DNA of 42,149 bases from Pseudomonadota bacterium (GCA_002862545.1 PKDJ01000367.1:1-42149), one strand, 5' to 3'; positions 8,561 to 17,486 are shown, counted from the stretch's first letter. Translations and numbers: made by a program. The notes: generated by a model from the sequence alone, not told the origin.

Positions 8561-11500
8561 GACGCCCTCCTCCGGAGGATGAGCGTCAGCGGAAGCAGCC
8601 ACCACGCGAGCGAAGACGATGGGCCGGGGCTGGAGCAGCCGCAGCCGCTGCCACCGCCACCACCGCCGCCACCACCGCCGGTCGGGTCGGTGCTGCCCAC
8701 CGCGTCGTCGCCGCTGCAGTCCTCGTCGACGCCGTTCCCGGGAACATCGGTGCCCTGGGGATTGGTGGCGGCGTCGCTGTCGTTGCAGTCGTCGGCGTTG
8801 TCGACGAAGCCCGAGGGCGGGTCACAAGACAGCTGGCGGTCCTCGGCATCGCCGAAGCCGTCGCCGTCCGCGTCGGCGAACCACTCGGTGGCGTCGACGG
8901 CGTCGTCGTCGATCGTGTCGTTGCAGTCGTTGTCGAGGCTGTCGCAGACCTCGGGGTTGCCCGGGAAGCGGGCGTCGTTCGTGTCGTCGCAGTCGTCGGT
9001 GTTGTCGGCGTAGCCATCCGGACGCGCGCAGTCTTCGACGGCGACTCCGTCGGTGCCGAAGCCGTCCCCGTCGGCGTCGGGGTACCAGTCGAAGAGGGCC
9101 AGTCCCTCGTCGGCCTCACCGTCGCAGTCGTTGTCGCCGGCGTCGCAGAGCTCGGGCGCTCCAGGGTAGGTCGTGTAGTCGTCGTCGTCGCAGTCGCCAG
9201 GCTGGTCGGTGTGACCTGGGGGGGGCTCGCAGGCGCGGACGGCGGTGTCGGGATCGCCCCAGCCGTCGATGTCGGCGTCGCGGTACCAGTCGATGGCGTC
9301 GATCGCGTCGGGCTCGTCCCACTCGTCGTCGCAGTCGTTGTCCCAGCGGTCACAGAGCTCGGGTGCTCCGGGGAAGGTGTCGTCGCGGGTGTCGTCGCAG
9401 TCGCCTCCTTGTGGGGCGTGGTCAGGGGGTGCCTCACAGGCGACGACCTCGTCGGTGTCCATTCCGTAGCCGTCGCCGTCCTGGTCCCAGAACCAAGAGA
9501 CGGCCTCAACGGCACCGGCCTCTGCGAGTCCGTCGCAGTTCCAGTCGATGCGGTCGCAGTGTTCTTCAGCATCGGGGTTGATGTCGGGGTTGCTGTCGTC
9601 GCAGTCGTCGTTGGAGAGTGCGACGCCTTCGATGTCGGGGTCGCAGCGGAGTGTGGGGAGTGCCCAGAGGTCGCCGAAGCCGTCACCGTCGAGGTCTGGG
9701 AAGAGCTCTGTGTCGCCTCTGGCGTCGGGGTCGTCGTCGTCGACGAGGTCGTCGCAGTCGTTGTCGATACCGTCGCAGACCTCGATGCCACCGGGCGTTC
9801 TGTCAGCCAGGAGGTCGTCGCAGTCGAGCCACCAGGGCGAGTCGTCGCCGTCGTCGTCTGCCCAGAGCCACTCGGGTGCGCCGGGTCCGCCCGAGAAGCC
9901 GGCGTCTGCCAGGGGTCCAGCGTCGGGGTCGGGGAAGACGGAGACGCGGTCGACCTCGAACAGGTCGACGGCGAAGGCGTCGGGTGTGAGCCACATGCGG
10001 CTGCCTTCGCAGTCGTCGGGGAGGTAGGCGACGAAGCCGGGGTCGTCGATGCCGAAGAGGACGTCGTCGCCGATGTCGATGGTGGGGGTGATGAAGCTGT
10101 CGCGGTCGTAGGTGGAGTGGTCGATGAAGAGGCTGCCGGTCGTGGTGGGTGGGGAGCCGAGCAGGATGGACATGGAGAGGTCCATGTCGAGCAGGCCGTT
10201 GTAGAGCATGGCCCCAGTGAGGGCGACGTTGTCGACGAGGGTGACGTTGCCGACTGGCATGGGGAAGGCGGGCCCGGTGGTGTAGGCGAGGAGTCCGCCG
10301 CCCTTGTCGTTGGCGTAGTTGTCTCGGTAGACGTCGTTGTAGGCGCGGGCGCCGAAGCGGCCTTGGATGGCGAGCCCGCCGCCTCCCACTCTGGGGGCGT
10401 CGGGTCCGGCCTCGGGGTCACCCCGTCCCGTGGACGTGTTGGCGCAGTAGTCGTTCCTCCAGCTCGCGGCGTCGACGGCGGCGTCGAGGAAGGCGCCTCC
10501 ACCGCTTCCGCCTGCGGTGTTTCGGAAAAGCCGGTTGCTGTCGAGCTCTGCGGCGTCCGCGCCGAGCACGGCGATGCCTCCGCCGCTGCCGAGTGCCTCG
10601 CTGTCGTGGACGAGGAGGTCGTGGAGGGTGACGGCTGCGGCCTGTGCGAAGAGTGCGCCGCCATGCCCGGGTGCGTCGATGGTGTCTTCAGGGGTGTAGA
10701 GGTCTCCGCCGCGGGCGACGCAGCGGGCGAAGGTGCTGTCGGAGACGTCGACGGCGGCGCCGACGAGCCGCGCGCAGCCTCCCTGGGGTGAGGCGAGGTC
10801 GGCGAAGTCAGACTCGACGACGGTGACGAGGCCGTCTCCGTCGGCGGCGATGCCCTCGCCGAGGGCGAAGGTGGAGCGCTCGACGGTGAGGTCGCCGTTG
10901 ACGTAGGCGGCGGCTCCGCGCGTGGTCGCGACGTTGGTGAAGGCGCTGTCACGGACGACGAGGCTGCCGAAGTCGATGGTGATGCCGCCGGAGCTGTCCA
11001 GGGTGGTGTTGAGGATGCTGACGTCAGCGTCGTCTGCCTCGATGAGGCGGCCAGGAAGCGTGTTGTCCGACAGGGAGCAGTTCTCGACCAGGATGACACC
11101 ACTCCCGCCGTCGACGAGCTTGGTGAGGCCGGATGCGGTGACGTCGATCAGAGTGACGGACCCGCGCGTGCTTGTGAAGCTGCCAGAAGCGCCTTCGATG
11201 GTCGCATTCGTCACCGTGAGGGAGCCCTCCCCGGTGAGGCCCTGGCGCCCGGCGAGGTCGAAGTCGACCCCGTCGAAGCTGATGCTCGGGTCGTCGTCCG
11301 AGTCGAGGGTGATCAGTGGCAGGAAGCCGTCGCCCACGATGGTCGCGCCCTCGGCCGAGACGAAGGCGAGGTCGTGTTGGATGGTGATGCCGCCGACTAG
11401 GTACTCGCCCGCCTCGAGCCGAAGGGTGTCGCCCGGGGCCGAGGCCTCCACGGCCTCTTCGAGGGTGGGGTAGTCGACGCCGGTGCGGTCGTTGACGACG

Positions 11501-11565
11501 GCTGCCGACGCGGTGTGGCTGGCGACGAGCGCCGCGAGCACGACGAGGGATCGTGGCTGGTTCAT
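8557..11565 (-). CDS. Secreted beta-helix / MopE-repeat protein with MYXO-CTERM-type anchor
   Basis: The protein has 1002 residues from the ATG at 11565, which overlaps the preceding gene's stop as ATGA; GGGAG lies seven bases upstream. A signal peptide with an AxA-type site (about residue 22) is followed by a region of about 520 residues. Its repeated short turns (T-V-x-x-S-x-F, GGGxA, N-x-A) are typical of right-handed parallel beta-helix proteins of the polymorphic outer-membrane type. About residues 580-960 carry five MopE-type metal-binding units (D-x-DGDG/DIDGWG ... DCDD ... PGAPELCD ... DNDCD). A polyglycine run, SGCGCSS, a hydrophobic segment and RRR close the protein, the layout of the MYXO-CTERM sorting signal. 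The likely role is a calcium-stabilised surface protein. Its stop overlaps the start of the FG-GAP lipoprotein gene by four bases. Confidence 0.85.
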   Translation of the reverse strand: MNQPRSLVVLAALVASHTASAAVVNDRTGVDYPTLEEAVEASAPGDTLRLEAGEYLVGGITIQHDLAFVSAEGATIVGDGFLPLITLDSDDDPSISFDGVDFDLAGRQGLTGEGSLTVTNATIEGASGSFTSTRGSVTLIDVTASGLTKLVDGGSGVILVENCSLSDNTLPGRLIEADDADVSILNTTLDSSGGITIDFGSLVVRDSAFTNVATTRGAAAYVNGDLTVERSTFALGEGIAADGDGLVTVVESDFADLASPQGGCARLVGAAVDVSDSTFARCVARGGDLYTPEDTIDAPGHGGALFAQAAAVTLHDLLVHDSEALGSGGGIAVLGADAAELDSNRLFRNTAGGSGGGAFLDAAVDAASWRNDYCANTSTGRGDPEAGPDAPRVGGGGLAIQGRFGARAYNDVYRDNYANDKGGGLLAYTTGPAFPMPVGNVTLVDNVALTGAMLYNGLLDMDLSMSILLGSPPTTTGSLFIDHSTYDRDSFITPTIDIGDDVLFGIDDPGFVAYLPDDCEGSRMWLTPDAFAVDLFEVDRVSVFPDPDAGPLADAGFSGGPGAPEWLWADDDGDDSPWWLDCDDLLADRTPGGIEVCDGIDNDCDDLVDDDDPDARGDTELFPDLDGDGFGDLWALPTLRCDPDIEGVALSNDDCDDSNPDINPDAEEHCDRIDWNCDGLAEAGAVEAVSWFWDQDGDGYGMDTDEVVACEAPPDHAPQGGDCDDTRDDTFPGAPELCDRWDNDCDDEWDEPDAIDAIDWYRDADIDGWGDPDTAVRACEPPPGHTDQPGDCDDDDYTTYPGAPELCDAGDNDCDGEADEGLALFDWYPDADGDGFGTDGVAVEDCARPDGYADNTDDCDDTNDARFPGNPEVCDSLDNDCNDTIDDDAVDATEWFADADGDGFGDAEDRQLSCDPPSGFVDNADDCNDSDAATNPQGTDVPGNGVDEDCSGDDAVGSTDPTGGGGGGGGGGSGCGCSSPGPSSSLAWWLLPLTLILRRRAS

Positions 11566-12779
11566 CTCCAAACTCCCACTCCAAGACGCAAGGTCACGTC
11601 GCGATCGGTGCGGCGCCCGATCGTCTCGTCGTCGTCGGCGAGGCTCGTCTGCACGCTCAAGGTGCGGGTGCCCCAGGTGGCTCCGGCCTCGAGGGCCAGG
11701 GAGTCGGCGACCAGCCAGCCGAGCTCTGCCCGGGCTCTGAGCTGGTAGGGCACCGAGGCCGAGGCGAGCAGGAAGTCGGCACCGCCGCGGATGATCAAGG
11801 GGTCGCCCAGCCAGGCGAGCTCGGGACCGATGGCCAGGGAGGGCACGGTGAAGATGCTCGGCTCGGCCGGCGCATTGCCCCAGGCGCGCATCTGGTCGAC
11901 GACGATGCCGGTGCGGCCCCCGAGGCGGAGCCAGCTCTCACCGAGGTCGAGCGGGTAGCCGCCCAGCACGTAGGCCTCGGTGGTGGAGGCGAAGCCGCCT
12001 CCTGCGACCGGATCGGCGCCCCCCATGGCCTCGAAGTCGAGCTCGGCACCCACGAAGGGACGCGGCAGCCAGCGGACGCCCACGGTGGCTCCACCGCTGG
12101 GTGCAGAGGCCCGCTCGTCTGACCAGGGGCCGCCCCTGCCGTCAGCCTCCTGCACGGCGGAGCTGAGGCGACCCGTGCCCAGCAGGGAGACCATCAGCGC
12201 GACGCCGCGCACGCCCGTCGCCCGGTTGATGGTGGGCGGGATCTCGATGACCGAGCCGTAGTAGCCGGTGTAGACAGCCCGCCCGTTGTCGATGCGCTGG
12301 AGCACGAAGGCGCGATCAAGGGGTGCTGCGGAGGACTGCTCCCCGTCGACACGCCAGTCCGAGGGCGCCAGCTCTTGGCGCTTGCTGGCCGCGACGGGCA
12401 CCTCGTCGGCGAGCTGGGCGAGCGGGTGAGCCTCGCTCAGCACACCCGGCAGAGGGGTCCACTCTGGGTCGATGGCTCGGGCAGCAGACACCGCGCGACG
12501 GGTGAGCTCGAGCTGCTGCTGCGAGAAGCCGAGGAGGGCCTGGAGATCGTGGACGACGAGGGCCTCGTCGCGCGTGAGGATGCGGTCGACGCAGGCGAGG
12601 AGGTCGGGGAAACCCGTCGCGATCTCGTCCATCACCTCGGGCTCGAGCTGGACGTAGGCCTCGTGGATTCGCTCTCGGGCTTGCTCGACGTTGGCCCACG
12701 AGTCGGGTGGGCAGTCCGCTCGAGCGCCGAGGGACAACAGCAAAAAGACGAACAAGGGTGGCCCTCCGAAGCGGGACAC
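11562..12779 (-). CDS. Predicted outer-membrane beta-barrel-like protein, first gene of the surface operon
   Basis: The frame is open up to 12986, but the GTG at 12779 is the only start that places a signal peptide (SRFGGPPLFVFLLLSLGARA) at the N-terminus; the protein is then 405 residues. The ribosome binding site is weak. Residues about 25-190 are mainly helical and contain two cysteines after cleavage. The C-terminal half (about 190-405) shows alternating hydrophobic residues, glycines and aromatic strand ends typical of outer-membrane barrels, although it ends in VWR rather than a terminal Phe. It is coupled by ATGA overlap to the beta-helix gene. It may help to place or display the two large surface proteins, but this is inferred only from the operon. 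Confidence 0.7.
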   Translation of the reverse strand: MSRFGGPPLFVFLLLSLGARADCPPDSWANVEQARERIHEAYVQLEPEVMDEIATGFPDLLACVDRILTRDEALVVHDLQALLGFSQQQLELTRRAVSAARAIDPEWTPLPGVLSEAHPLAQLADEVPVAASKRQELAPSDWRVDGEQSSAAPLDRAFVLQRIDNGRAVYTGYYGSVIEIPPTINRATGVRGVALMVSLLGTGRLSSAVQEADGRGGPWSDERASAPSGGATVGVRWLPRPFVGAELDFEAMGGADPVAGGGFASTTEAYVLGGYPLDLGESWLRLGGRTGIVVDQMRAWGNAPAEPSIFTVPSLAIGPELAWLGDPLIIRGGADFLLASASVPYQLRARAELGWLVADSLALEAGATWGTRTLSVQTSLADDDETIGRRTDRDVTLRLGVGVWR

Positions 12780-12961
12780 GACGACCGTACCCCGGTGCGG
12801 CACCGCTGTGGAGGAAATGTCAGGGGGGAGGTGGTTGGGTGGGTTCAAGCACCGCCATGGTGAGGTGCTCTGGGCGTGCGCGGGCCTTGGCATGCGGCGT
12901 CCCGCTCGCGCTGGGTTGACCCCGTCGTCGCAACGGGCGACGCTCGCGGCGGGAGGTTCGC

Positions 12962-14701
12962 GTGGGTGCGGTGGGCGGTCGTGCATTCGACTTCGGCGTG
13001 TGCCTCGGGCGTGGTGGCTTCGGCGAGGTGTACCGGGCCCGCATGTCGCAGCCCGACGGCGTCGAGCACACGGTCGCCGTCAAGCTGCTGCTCGACCAGG
13101 CCGATGCGAACGACGACGCGGTCCGCCGCCTGAAGGACGAGGCACGACTGCTCGCGCGCCTGGAGCACCCTGCCATCCTGACCGTCCACGCGCTCGCCTT
13201 GCTCGATGGCCGGCTGGCGATGGTGTGCGAGCTGATCGATGGCCAGGACCTCGCCGAGGCAATGGCCGGTCCGGATCCGATTCCGCTGCGCGGGGTGCTG
13301 GAGGTCATCAGCGAGATCGCTGCAGCCCTCGACCTGGCGTGGACGGCGCCGCTGCCCGAGGGCGGGACGCTCGGCTTGGTTCACCGCGACGTCAAGCCCT
13401 CCAACATTCGGCTCAGCCGGCAGGGCGACGTGCGGCTCCTCGACTTCGGGATCGCGCGCACCGACGCGGTCACCCGCGAGGCCAAGACCGTGACGAACGG
13501 CATCCTGGGCAGCCCGCCCTACATGGCGCCGGAGCGCTACTTCGAGGACGACCTGCTGCCCGCGTCGGACGCCTTCTCCTTGGGTGCCTGTCTCTTCGAG
13601 GCCATCGTCGGCGAGCGCTGGTACGGCCGGCGCGACGTGATGCGCATCGCGGGCCTGTGCGCCAAGAAGGACAAGTACTGCGAGTGGGCGGCGGGCCGGC
13701 TGCGTGACCTTCCTGACACCCTCGACCCGTCGATTCGGGAGCTCCTGACCGACCTGATGGCCTTCGATGCCGACGTGCGACCGGTCGGGGCGGCGCTCGT
13801 CGCGCGGCTGGCCACCATCACGGAGCGGCTCGAGGGGCGGTCGCTGTCGCGCTGGGCCTCGGAGCGCGACTGGCCTGCGCCGAAGGTCAGCAAGGGTCCA
13901 CTGACGGGTCGCCGGCTGGTGGAGGGGCCGGCCACCGAGGCCGACACGGAGACGCTCCAGACGATCTGGGTTCGCGACGGCCGCTTCGACGCCCTCGTCA
14001 GCGATGCGCCGCGTCCGTCGCAGTCCGCTCTGGAGGGGCACGGCCTGCCGCACCCGGCCATGGCAGGCACGACCCCTCCCGAGCGCGCTGGATCCCGCTG
14101 GCTCGGTCTAGGGCTCGGCCTGGCGGCGCTCGGCGTACTGGTGAGCTGTGCCGGCTTGGGCGGGTTCGGGGCTCTCGGGTGGGTCGGACTGGGCGAGCCG
14201 TCGGCCGTCGAGGAGCTTCCGGTCGAGGCCGACGCGCCCGAGACGGTCCCAGCAGACGCTGACCCCGAGCCGCCGCGCGAGGAGCCGCTGCCCGTCGAAG
14301 AGCCTGCCGCGCCGCCCGCGCCAGCACCGCTGCCCGAGCCGACCGTCACACCGCCCGCACCTCGTCCTGATCCGGAGCCTGCACGGCCGGAGCCGGTGGC
14401 GCCGAGTGAGCCGACGCCGATCGAGGGAGGCACCCCCGAGCCTGAGCCCGAGCCCGCAGAGGAGGCGCCGGTGGCCGCCACGGCGACCATCGTGGTGGCA
14501 CCGGAATCGGCACCGTTCCAGGTCCTGGTGGACGGCGTGGCTGTCGACGCTGGGGCTGTGCCCACGGGGCGTGTCGTGATTCGGGCGACGTTCCCCGGTG
14601 GTCGCACGGCCGATGCCCTGGAGTGGGACCTCCAGCCGGGCGAGCGCTGGAGTGTCTACTGCAGTCCACGCCTCTACAGCTGCAAGAAGACCGGCGCCTG
14701 A
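12962..14701 (+). CDS. Transmembrane Ser/Thr protein kinase with C-terminal sensor part
   Basis: The protein has 579 residues from a GTG with GGGAGG six bases upstream. The kinase domain is complete: glycine loop GRGGFGEV (16-23), catalytic Lys41, alpha-C Glu60, HRDVKPSN (141-148, catalytic Asp143), DFG (161-163) and the activation-loop end GSPPYMAPER (183-192). One membrane segment lies at about 379-403. A long Pro/Glu-rich spacer follows, then a C-terminal domain of about 80 residues resembling PEGA-type beta domains (TIVVAPESAPFQVLVDGV), with two cysteines near the end. The kinase would act in the cytoplasm and the tail would sense outside the inner membrane. It diverges from the surface-protein operon at 12779. 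A hairpin (CGTCGC/GCGACG, 12926-12942) lies in its leader. Substrates are unknown. Confidence 0.92.
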   Translation: MGAVGGRAFDFGVCLGRGGFGEVYRARMSQPDGVEHTVAVKLLLDQADANDDAVRRLKDEARLLARLEHPAILTVHALALLDGRLAMVCELIDGQDLAEAMAGPDPIPLRGVLEVISEIAAALDLAWTAPLPEGGTLGLVHRDVKPSNIRLSRQGDVRLLDFGIARTDAVTREAKTVTNGILGSPPYMAPERYFEDDLLPASDAFSLGACLFEAIVGERWYGRRDVMRIAGLCAKKDKYCEWAAGRLRDLPDTLDPSIRELLTDLMAFDADVRPVGAALVARLATITERLEGRSLSRWASERDWPAPKVSKGPLTGRRLVEGPATEADTETLQTIWVRDGRFDALVSDAPRPSQSALEGHGLPHPAMAGTTPPERAGSRWLGLGLGLAALGVLVSCAGLGGFGALGWVGLGEPSAVEELPVEADAPETVPADADPEPPREEPLPVEEPAAPPAPAPLPEPTVTPPAPRPDPEPARPEPVAPSEPTPIEGGTPEPEPEPAEEAPVAATATIVVAPESAPFQVLVDGVAVDAGAVPTGRVVIRATFPGGRTADALEWDLQPGERWSVYCSPRLYSCKKTGA

Positions 14702-14715
14702 GCGGCCCAGTCGCC

Positions 14716-15126
14716 TCAGCCCAACAGCACACCGAGGCCCAGCTGCGACAAGAGCAGGATGCCCGTGAGCACGCCACCCACGAGAGCGGTCGGCAGCACC
14801 CAGGCGGGCCGCACGGTGGGCCGGGGCCGGGGCAGGGGCTCCTCGAGGGTCAGATCGTCCGGATCGCTCCAGAGGCCGTCCTGTGCGGCTGGGGCAATGG
14901 GCAGCTCAGAGCGCTGGATCGTGGCGGCGAGCGACAGCATCGGGGGGCGCGCTTGGCGCAGGTAGACCCCGGGCTGGACCTCGGTGATCTCCTCACGCTC
15001 CAGCAACGTCCGGAGCACGGTCGAGGCCGTGTGCTCCGAGACATGAAGGCTCTTGGCGAGCATCGACTTGGTGAGAAGCGGCGAATCGAGCTTGTAGACC
15101 AACGTGTCAGAGAGGTCTTGGCACAT
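14716..15126 (-). CDS. Tail-anchored winged-helix protein
   Basis: The frame is open from a GTG at 15219, but that start lacks a ribosome binding site. GGAGGG is found just before a cluster of GTG, TTG and ATG codons at 15132-15126; the ATG at 15126 is used here, giving 136 residues. Residues about 5-60 look like a MarR/Rrf2-like winged helix (LTKSMLAKSLHVSEHTASTV, then LLEREEITEVQPGVYL). A Pro-rich, acidic linker leads to a C-terminal hydrophobic segment of about 25 residues (AWVLPTALVGGVLTGILLL) ending at the last residue. The protein would thus be held at the inner membrane by its tail with its DNA- or protein-binding domain in the cytoplasm. It converges on the kinase gene with 14 bases between stops. 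Confidence 0.7.
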   Translation of the reverse strand: MCQDLSDTLVYKLDSPLLTKSMLAKSLHVSEHTASTVLRTLLEREEITEVQPGVYLRQARPPMLSLAATIQRSELPIAPAAQDGLWSDPDDLTLEEPLPRPRPTVRPAWVLPTALVGGVLTGILLLSQLGLGVLLG

Positions 15127-15237
15127 CAACACGGCACCCTCCACTGTGGCGGGGGCGCCTGCTACCCACTTGGCAGAGGGCGGTCTGCCCTCGCGTCGGG
15201 TTCGTCGGGAGGCCGTCACAAGACGGTCACACAGGGA

Positions 15238-16182
15238 TCAGGGCGTGAGGCAGTCGTGCTGGCCGAGGAAGCCCTCGATGCGCTGTAGGTAAGGAGTGAG
15301 GCCCACTTCAGGAACGCCGCCCTCGCTGAGTCCGTGGCCGGCGCCCTTGACGATCCACAGCTCGCTCGGGCCGCCGGAGGCGCGGGCGAGCGCGCGGATG
15401 TCCTCGGAGCGGTAGGTCCGGTCCTGGTTTCCGATGAACGTGAACAGCGGTCCCTTCCAGCCCTTGATTCGCTCCATGTTGTCGTACTGGGCCTCGGAGA
15501 GCATCTGCTCACCCAGCCCCACGCCCGTGGCGCCCTCGGCCGTCACCTCCAGGGAGGTGAAGGGGGCCTCCAGCAGCAGCGCGCAGGGATCGTTGTCGAG
15601 CGCCATGCCGATGCCTGGAATCGCGCCGAGTGAGAAGCCGTAGACCACCACCCGCGCGGGATCGATCGCCCAGCCGAGGGCCTCTTCGTACACCGTGAGG
15701 GCGTCGGCCTCGAACTGGTCGGGGTCGGGCGTCGTCTCGGGCTTGGACTTGCCATAGCCACGGAAGTCCCAGGTGAAGAGGGGGTAGCCGGCCTCGTGGA
15801 GCATGCGCAGCCGCGGCAGGTAGTGCTCGAGGTTGCCCTTGTTGCCGTGGTTGTAGACGATGGTGGTCGAGGCCGTCGTCGGGTTCATGCCGTGGGACGG
15901 GATGAAGTAGGCGTCGAGGGTGCCCTCGCCGTCCTCTGTCTCGATGGCGATCTGCGTGACGGTGAGCGGGTCGATGGCGCGGATGCGCTCGCCCTCTTCG
16001 AGCGTGGTCTCATGCCAGTCGTAGTCGGCATCCCACGCGTAGGCGTCGGGGCACTCGGTGCAGAACCGGTCCCACACGGAGTCGGGCTCGGTGCAGGTCT
16101 CGGGACCGACCGTCGAGCAGGGGACGGCGTTGAAGACGAAGCTGTCCAGCGTGGCGCAGCTCATGAGGAGTGCGAGAATCAC
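15238..16182 (-). CDS. Lipoprotein serine hydrolase (alpha/beta fold)
   Basis: The protein has 314 residues from a GTG that overlaps the upstream stop (GTGA) with AAGGAGG at good spacing, so the start is secure. The signal peptide is only eight residues before the lipobox cysteine (Cys9 in LLMSC) and has no charged residue. The fold signatures are the oxyanion loop NHGNKGN (111-117), nucleophile motif GFSLG (Ser184), GNQD (Asp254) and GAGHG (His283), a full catalytic triad. Known relatives (BEM46/FrsA-like) act as esterases or acyl hydrolases; the substrate is not known. Six cysteines in the first 45 residues may form disulfides, which fits an extracytoplasmic location. It is the last gene of a three-gene lipoprotein operon. 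Confidence 0.85.
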   Translation of the reverse strand: MILALLMSCATLDSFVFNAVPCSTVGPETCTEPDSVWDRFCTECPDAYAWDADYDWHETTLEEGERIRAIDPLTVTQIAIETEDGEGTLDAYFIPSHGMNPTTASTTIVYNHGNKGNLEHYLPRLRMLHEAGYPLFTWDFRGYGKSKPETTPDPDQFEADALTVYEEALGWAIDPARVVVYGFSLGAIPGIGMALDNDPCALLLEAPFTSLEVTAEGATGVGLGEQMLSEAQYDNMERIKGWKGPLFTFIGNQDRTYRSEDIRALARASGGPSELWIVKGAGHGLSEGGVPEVGLTPYLQRIEGFLGQHDCLTP

Positions 16183-16862
16183 GAGCCCTCCTTGTGCCCG
16201 AAGGCACCCGAGATGCCGAACGAGAAGCCGAGCATGCCCTGCCCGCCTCCCACGAAGCGGACGATGTCGATCTCCCGCTGCTGGGTGAGGCCGTACCAGC
16301 GGGTCTCTACGTGGAGCCTCACGCCGTCGGCGGAGGCAGGCGCAGGGTCGAAGGCGGCGCCCAGGGAGGGCGTCAGGGTCAGCGCGGGGTTGTTCACGTC
16401 GAGGTACTGCGCGAGGCCGACGTGGAGCAGCTGGCCGTCGAGGTCCCAGCTGGCGTTCACCTCAAGCTGGTCGATGAAGAGCGCGTGGGGAGGGCCCTCG
16501 AGCTGGTCGCTGTGGGGGATGTCCAGGCCGAACCAGAAGCGGTTGGTGAAGGCCAGTGCCGGCGCAGCGCCATTCTGGTCGAGGAGCAGGTGGGACACAC
16601 CGAGGTGGCCCTGGGCGATGTAGAACGCCGCGGCGGTCGCATTGACGCCGTAGTCGATGTCGAGCGGACGCCCGCCGAGCTCGGCGACACCGGAGCGGCC
16701 CTGGACGACCGCGTTGGGCAGTGGCACGGGCGCTCCACCGAAGAGGAGCACCGGACCACCGATCGTCACGCCGACCTCGTGCTCACCGGGGGCGAGAGGC
16801 CGAGCACTCGAGAGTGTCGCGCAGCCAGACAGCAGCGCCAGGAAGGGCGTCAGTCGTTTCAT
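16179..16862 (-). CDS. Predicted lipoprotein, possibly barrel-like, unknown function
   Basis: The protein has 227 residues. The N-terminus MKRLTPFLALLSGC has a charged n-region and lipobox LSGC (Cys14). The remainder shows regular hydrophobic strands with glycine turns and aromatic residues (for example LAFTNRFWFGLDI, HVETRWYGLTQQREI, GMLGFSFGISGAFGH). This pattern is common to outer-membrane or porin-like beta proteins. No catalytic motif is visible. It is the second gene of the operon and is coupled to the hydrolase gene by a four-base GTGA overlap, so the two proteins are probably made in similar amounts and may act together at the cell envelope. No strong ribosome binding site precedes its ATG. 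Confidence 0.75.
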   Translation of the reverse strand: MKRLTPFLALLSGCATLSSARPLAPGEHEVGVTIGGPVLLFGGAPVPLPNAVVQGRSGVAELGGRPLDIDYGVNATAAAFYIAQGHLGVSHLLLDQNGAAPALAFTNRFWFGLDIPHSDQLEGPPHALFIDQLEVNASWDLDGQLLHVGLAQYLDVNNPALTLTPSLGAAFDPAPASADGVRLHVETRWYGLTQQREIDIVRFVGGGQGMLGFSFGISGAFGHKEGS

Positions 16863-16895
16863 CGCAGCGTCGTACCACGATCACCCGTGCGTGGC

Positions 16896-17342
16896 TCACA
16901 GGACCGGCATCGCGCCGATGGAGACCTCCCATCCGCGCTCTCCGAGGCTCCGAGCTCGCACGAAGCGCAGCTGGGGCCCACGCTCGGCGAGAATCTCACG
17001 GGTCTCGGCATCCGACGTGTCGGACAGTGACCAGCCCTCGTGGCAGCCCTCGAAGGCTGTGACCAGCCTGCCGTACAGCGCGTCCGCCTCGGCTGGTGAC
17101 AGGCCCTCGGCGACACAGCTCGGTCCGACGTCGAGTCCGCCGAGGCGTCGCACGAGGCAGCGAGACGCCCACGCCGGCTTCCGGTCGAGGCGGCGGGTGC
17201 GCAGGGCGTCGGTCGCGCCAGGCTCGTCGGTGCCGGGGAGCGTCCATGGGTCCTCGACGGACAGCGCATCGAGAGTGGTGCACGGCGCGAGTGGCGGTGG
17301 GGGAGTCGGGGCGAGGAAGCACGCAGACAGGAGCCACAGCAT
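16896..17342 (-). CDS. Small lipoprotein with a very short signal peptide
   Basis: The protein has 148 residues. A much longer frame exists in this phase, but the ATG at 17342 has GGAGG seven bases upstream and starts directly with a lipoprotein signal, MLWLLSAC (Cys8), followed by a Pro-rich tether. The mature domain has three further cysteine pairs' worth of Cys (for example SRCLVRR, GPSCVAEGLS, FEGCHEG) and no recognisable motif. It is the first gene of the operon leading to the barrel-like lipoprotein (33 bases downstream) and the hydrolase. The long antisense frame upstream of it belongs to the LON-domain gene on the other strand. Function unknown. Confidence 0.75.
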   Translation of the reverse strand: MLWLLSACFLAPTPPPPLAPCTTLDALSVEDPWTLPGTDEPGATDALRTRRLDRKPAWASRCLVRRLGGLDVGPSCVAEGLSPAEADALYGRLVTAFEGCHEGWSLSDTSDAETREILAERGPQLRFVRARSLGERGWEVSIGAMPVL

Positions 17343-17486
17343 GAGCAGACCTCCGGCCGCAGTAGACCATCTGGGCGGCCTGCGAGCATGCTTCGTCCCC
17401 GGACCAGGCCGGGTGTCGGACGTGCGAGACAAGACGTGACGGTGCGCAGACCGGAAGCACTGGGGCACGTTGTCACAGGAGGTCCC

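Noticed and set aside
8650-8695. CCG/CCA trinucleotide run as a possible phase-variation tract
   Set aside because: It encodes a polyglycine linker and the unit is three bases, so length changes would not shift the frame.
8930-9830. CRISPR-like recurring 15-20 base words (GTCGTCGCAGTCGTTGTC)
   Set aside because: The spacing is irregular and in codon phase; the repeats are the coding sequence of the MopE-type DNDCD/DCDD units.
8497-10791. 764-codon open frame on the plus strand, Val/Gly-rich
   Set aside because: It is antisense to the MopE/beta-helix gene; its composition simply mirrors the repeated Asp/Gly codons of the opposite strand.
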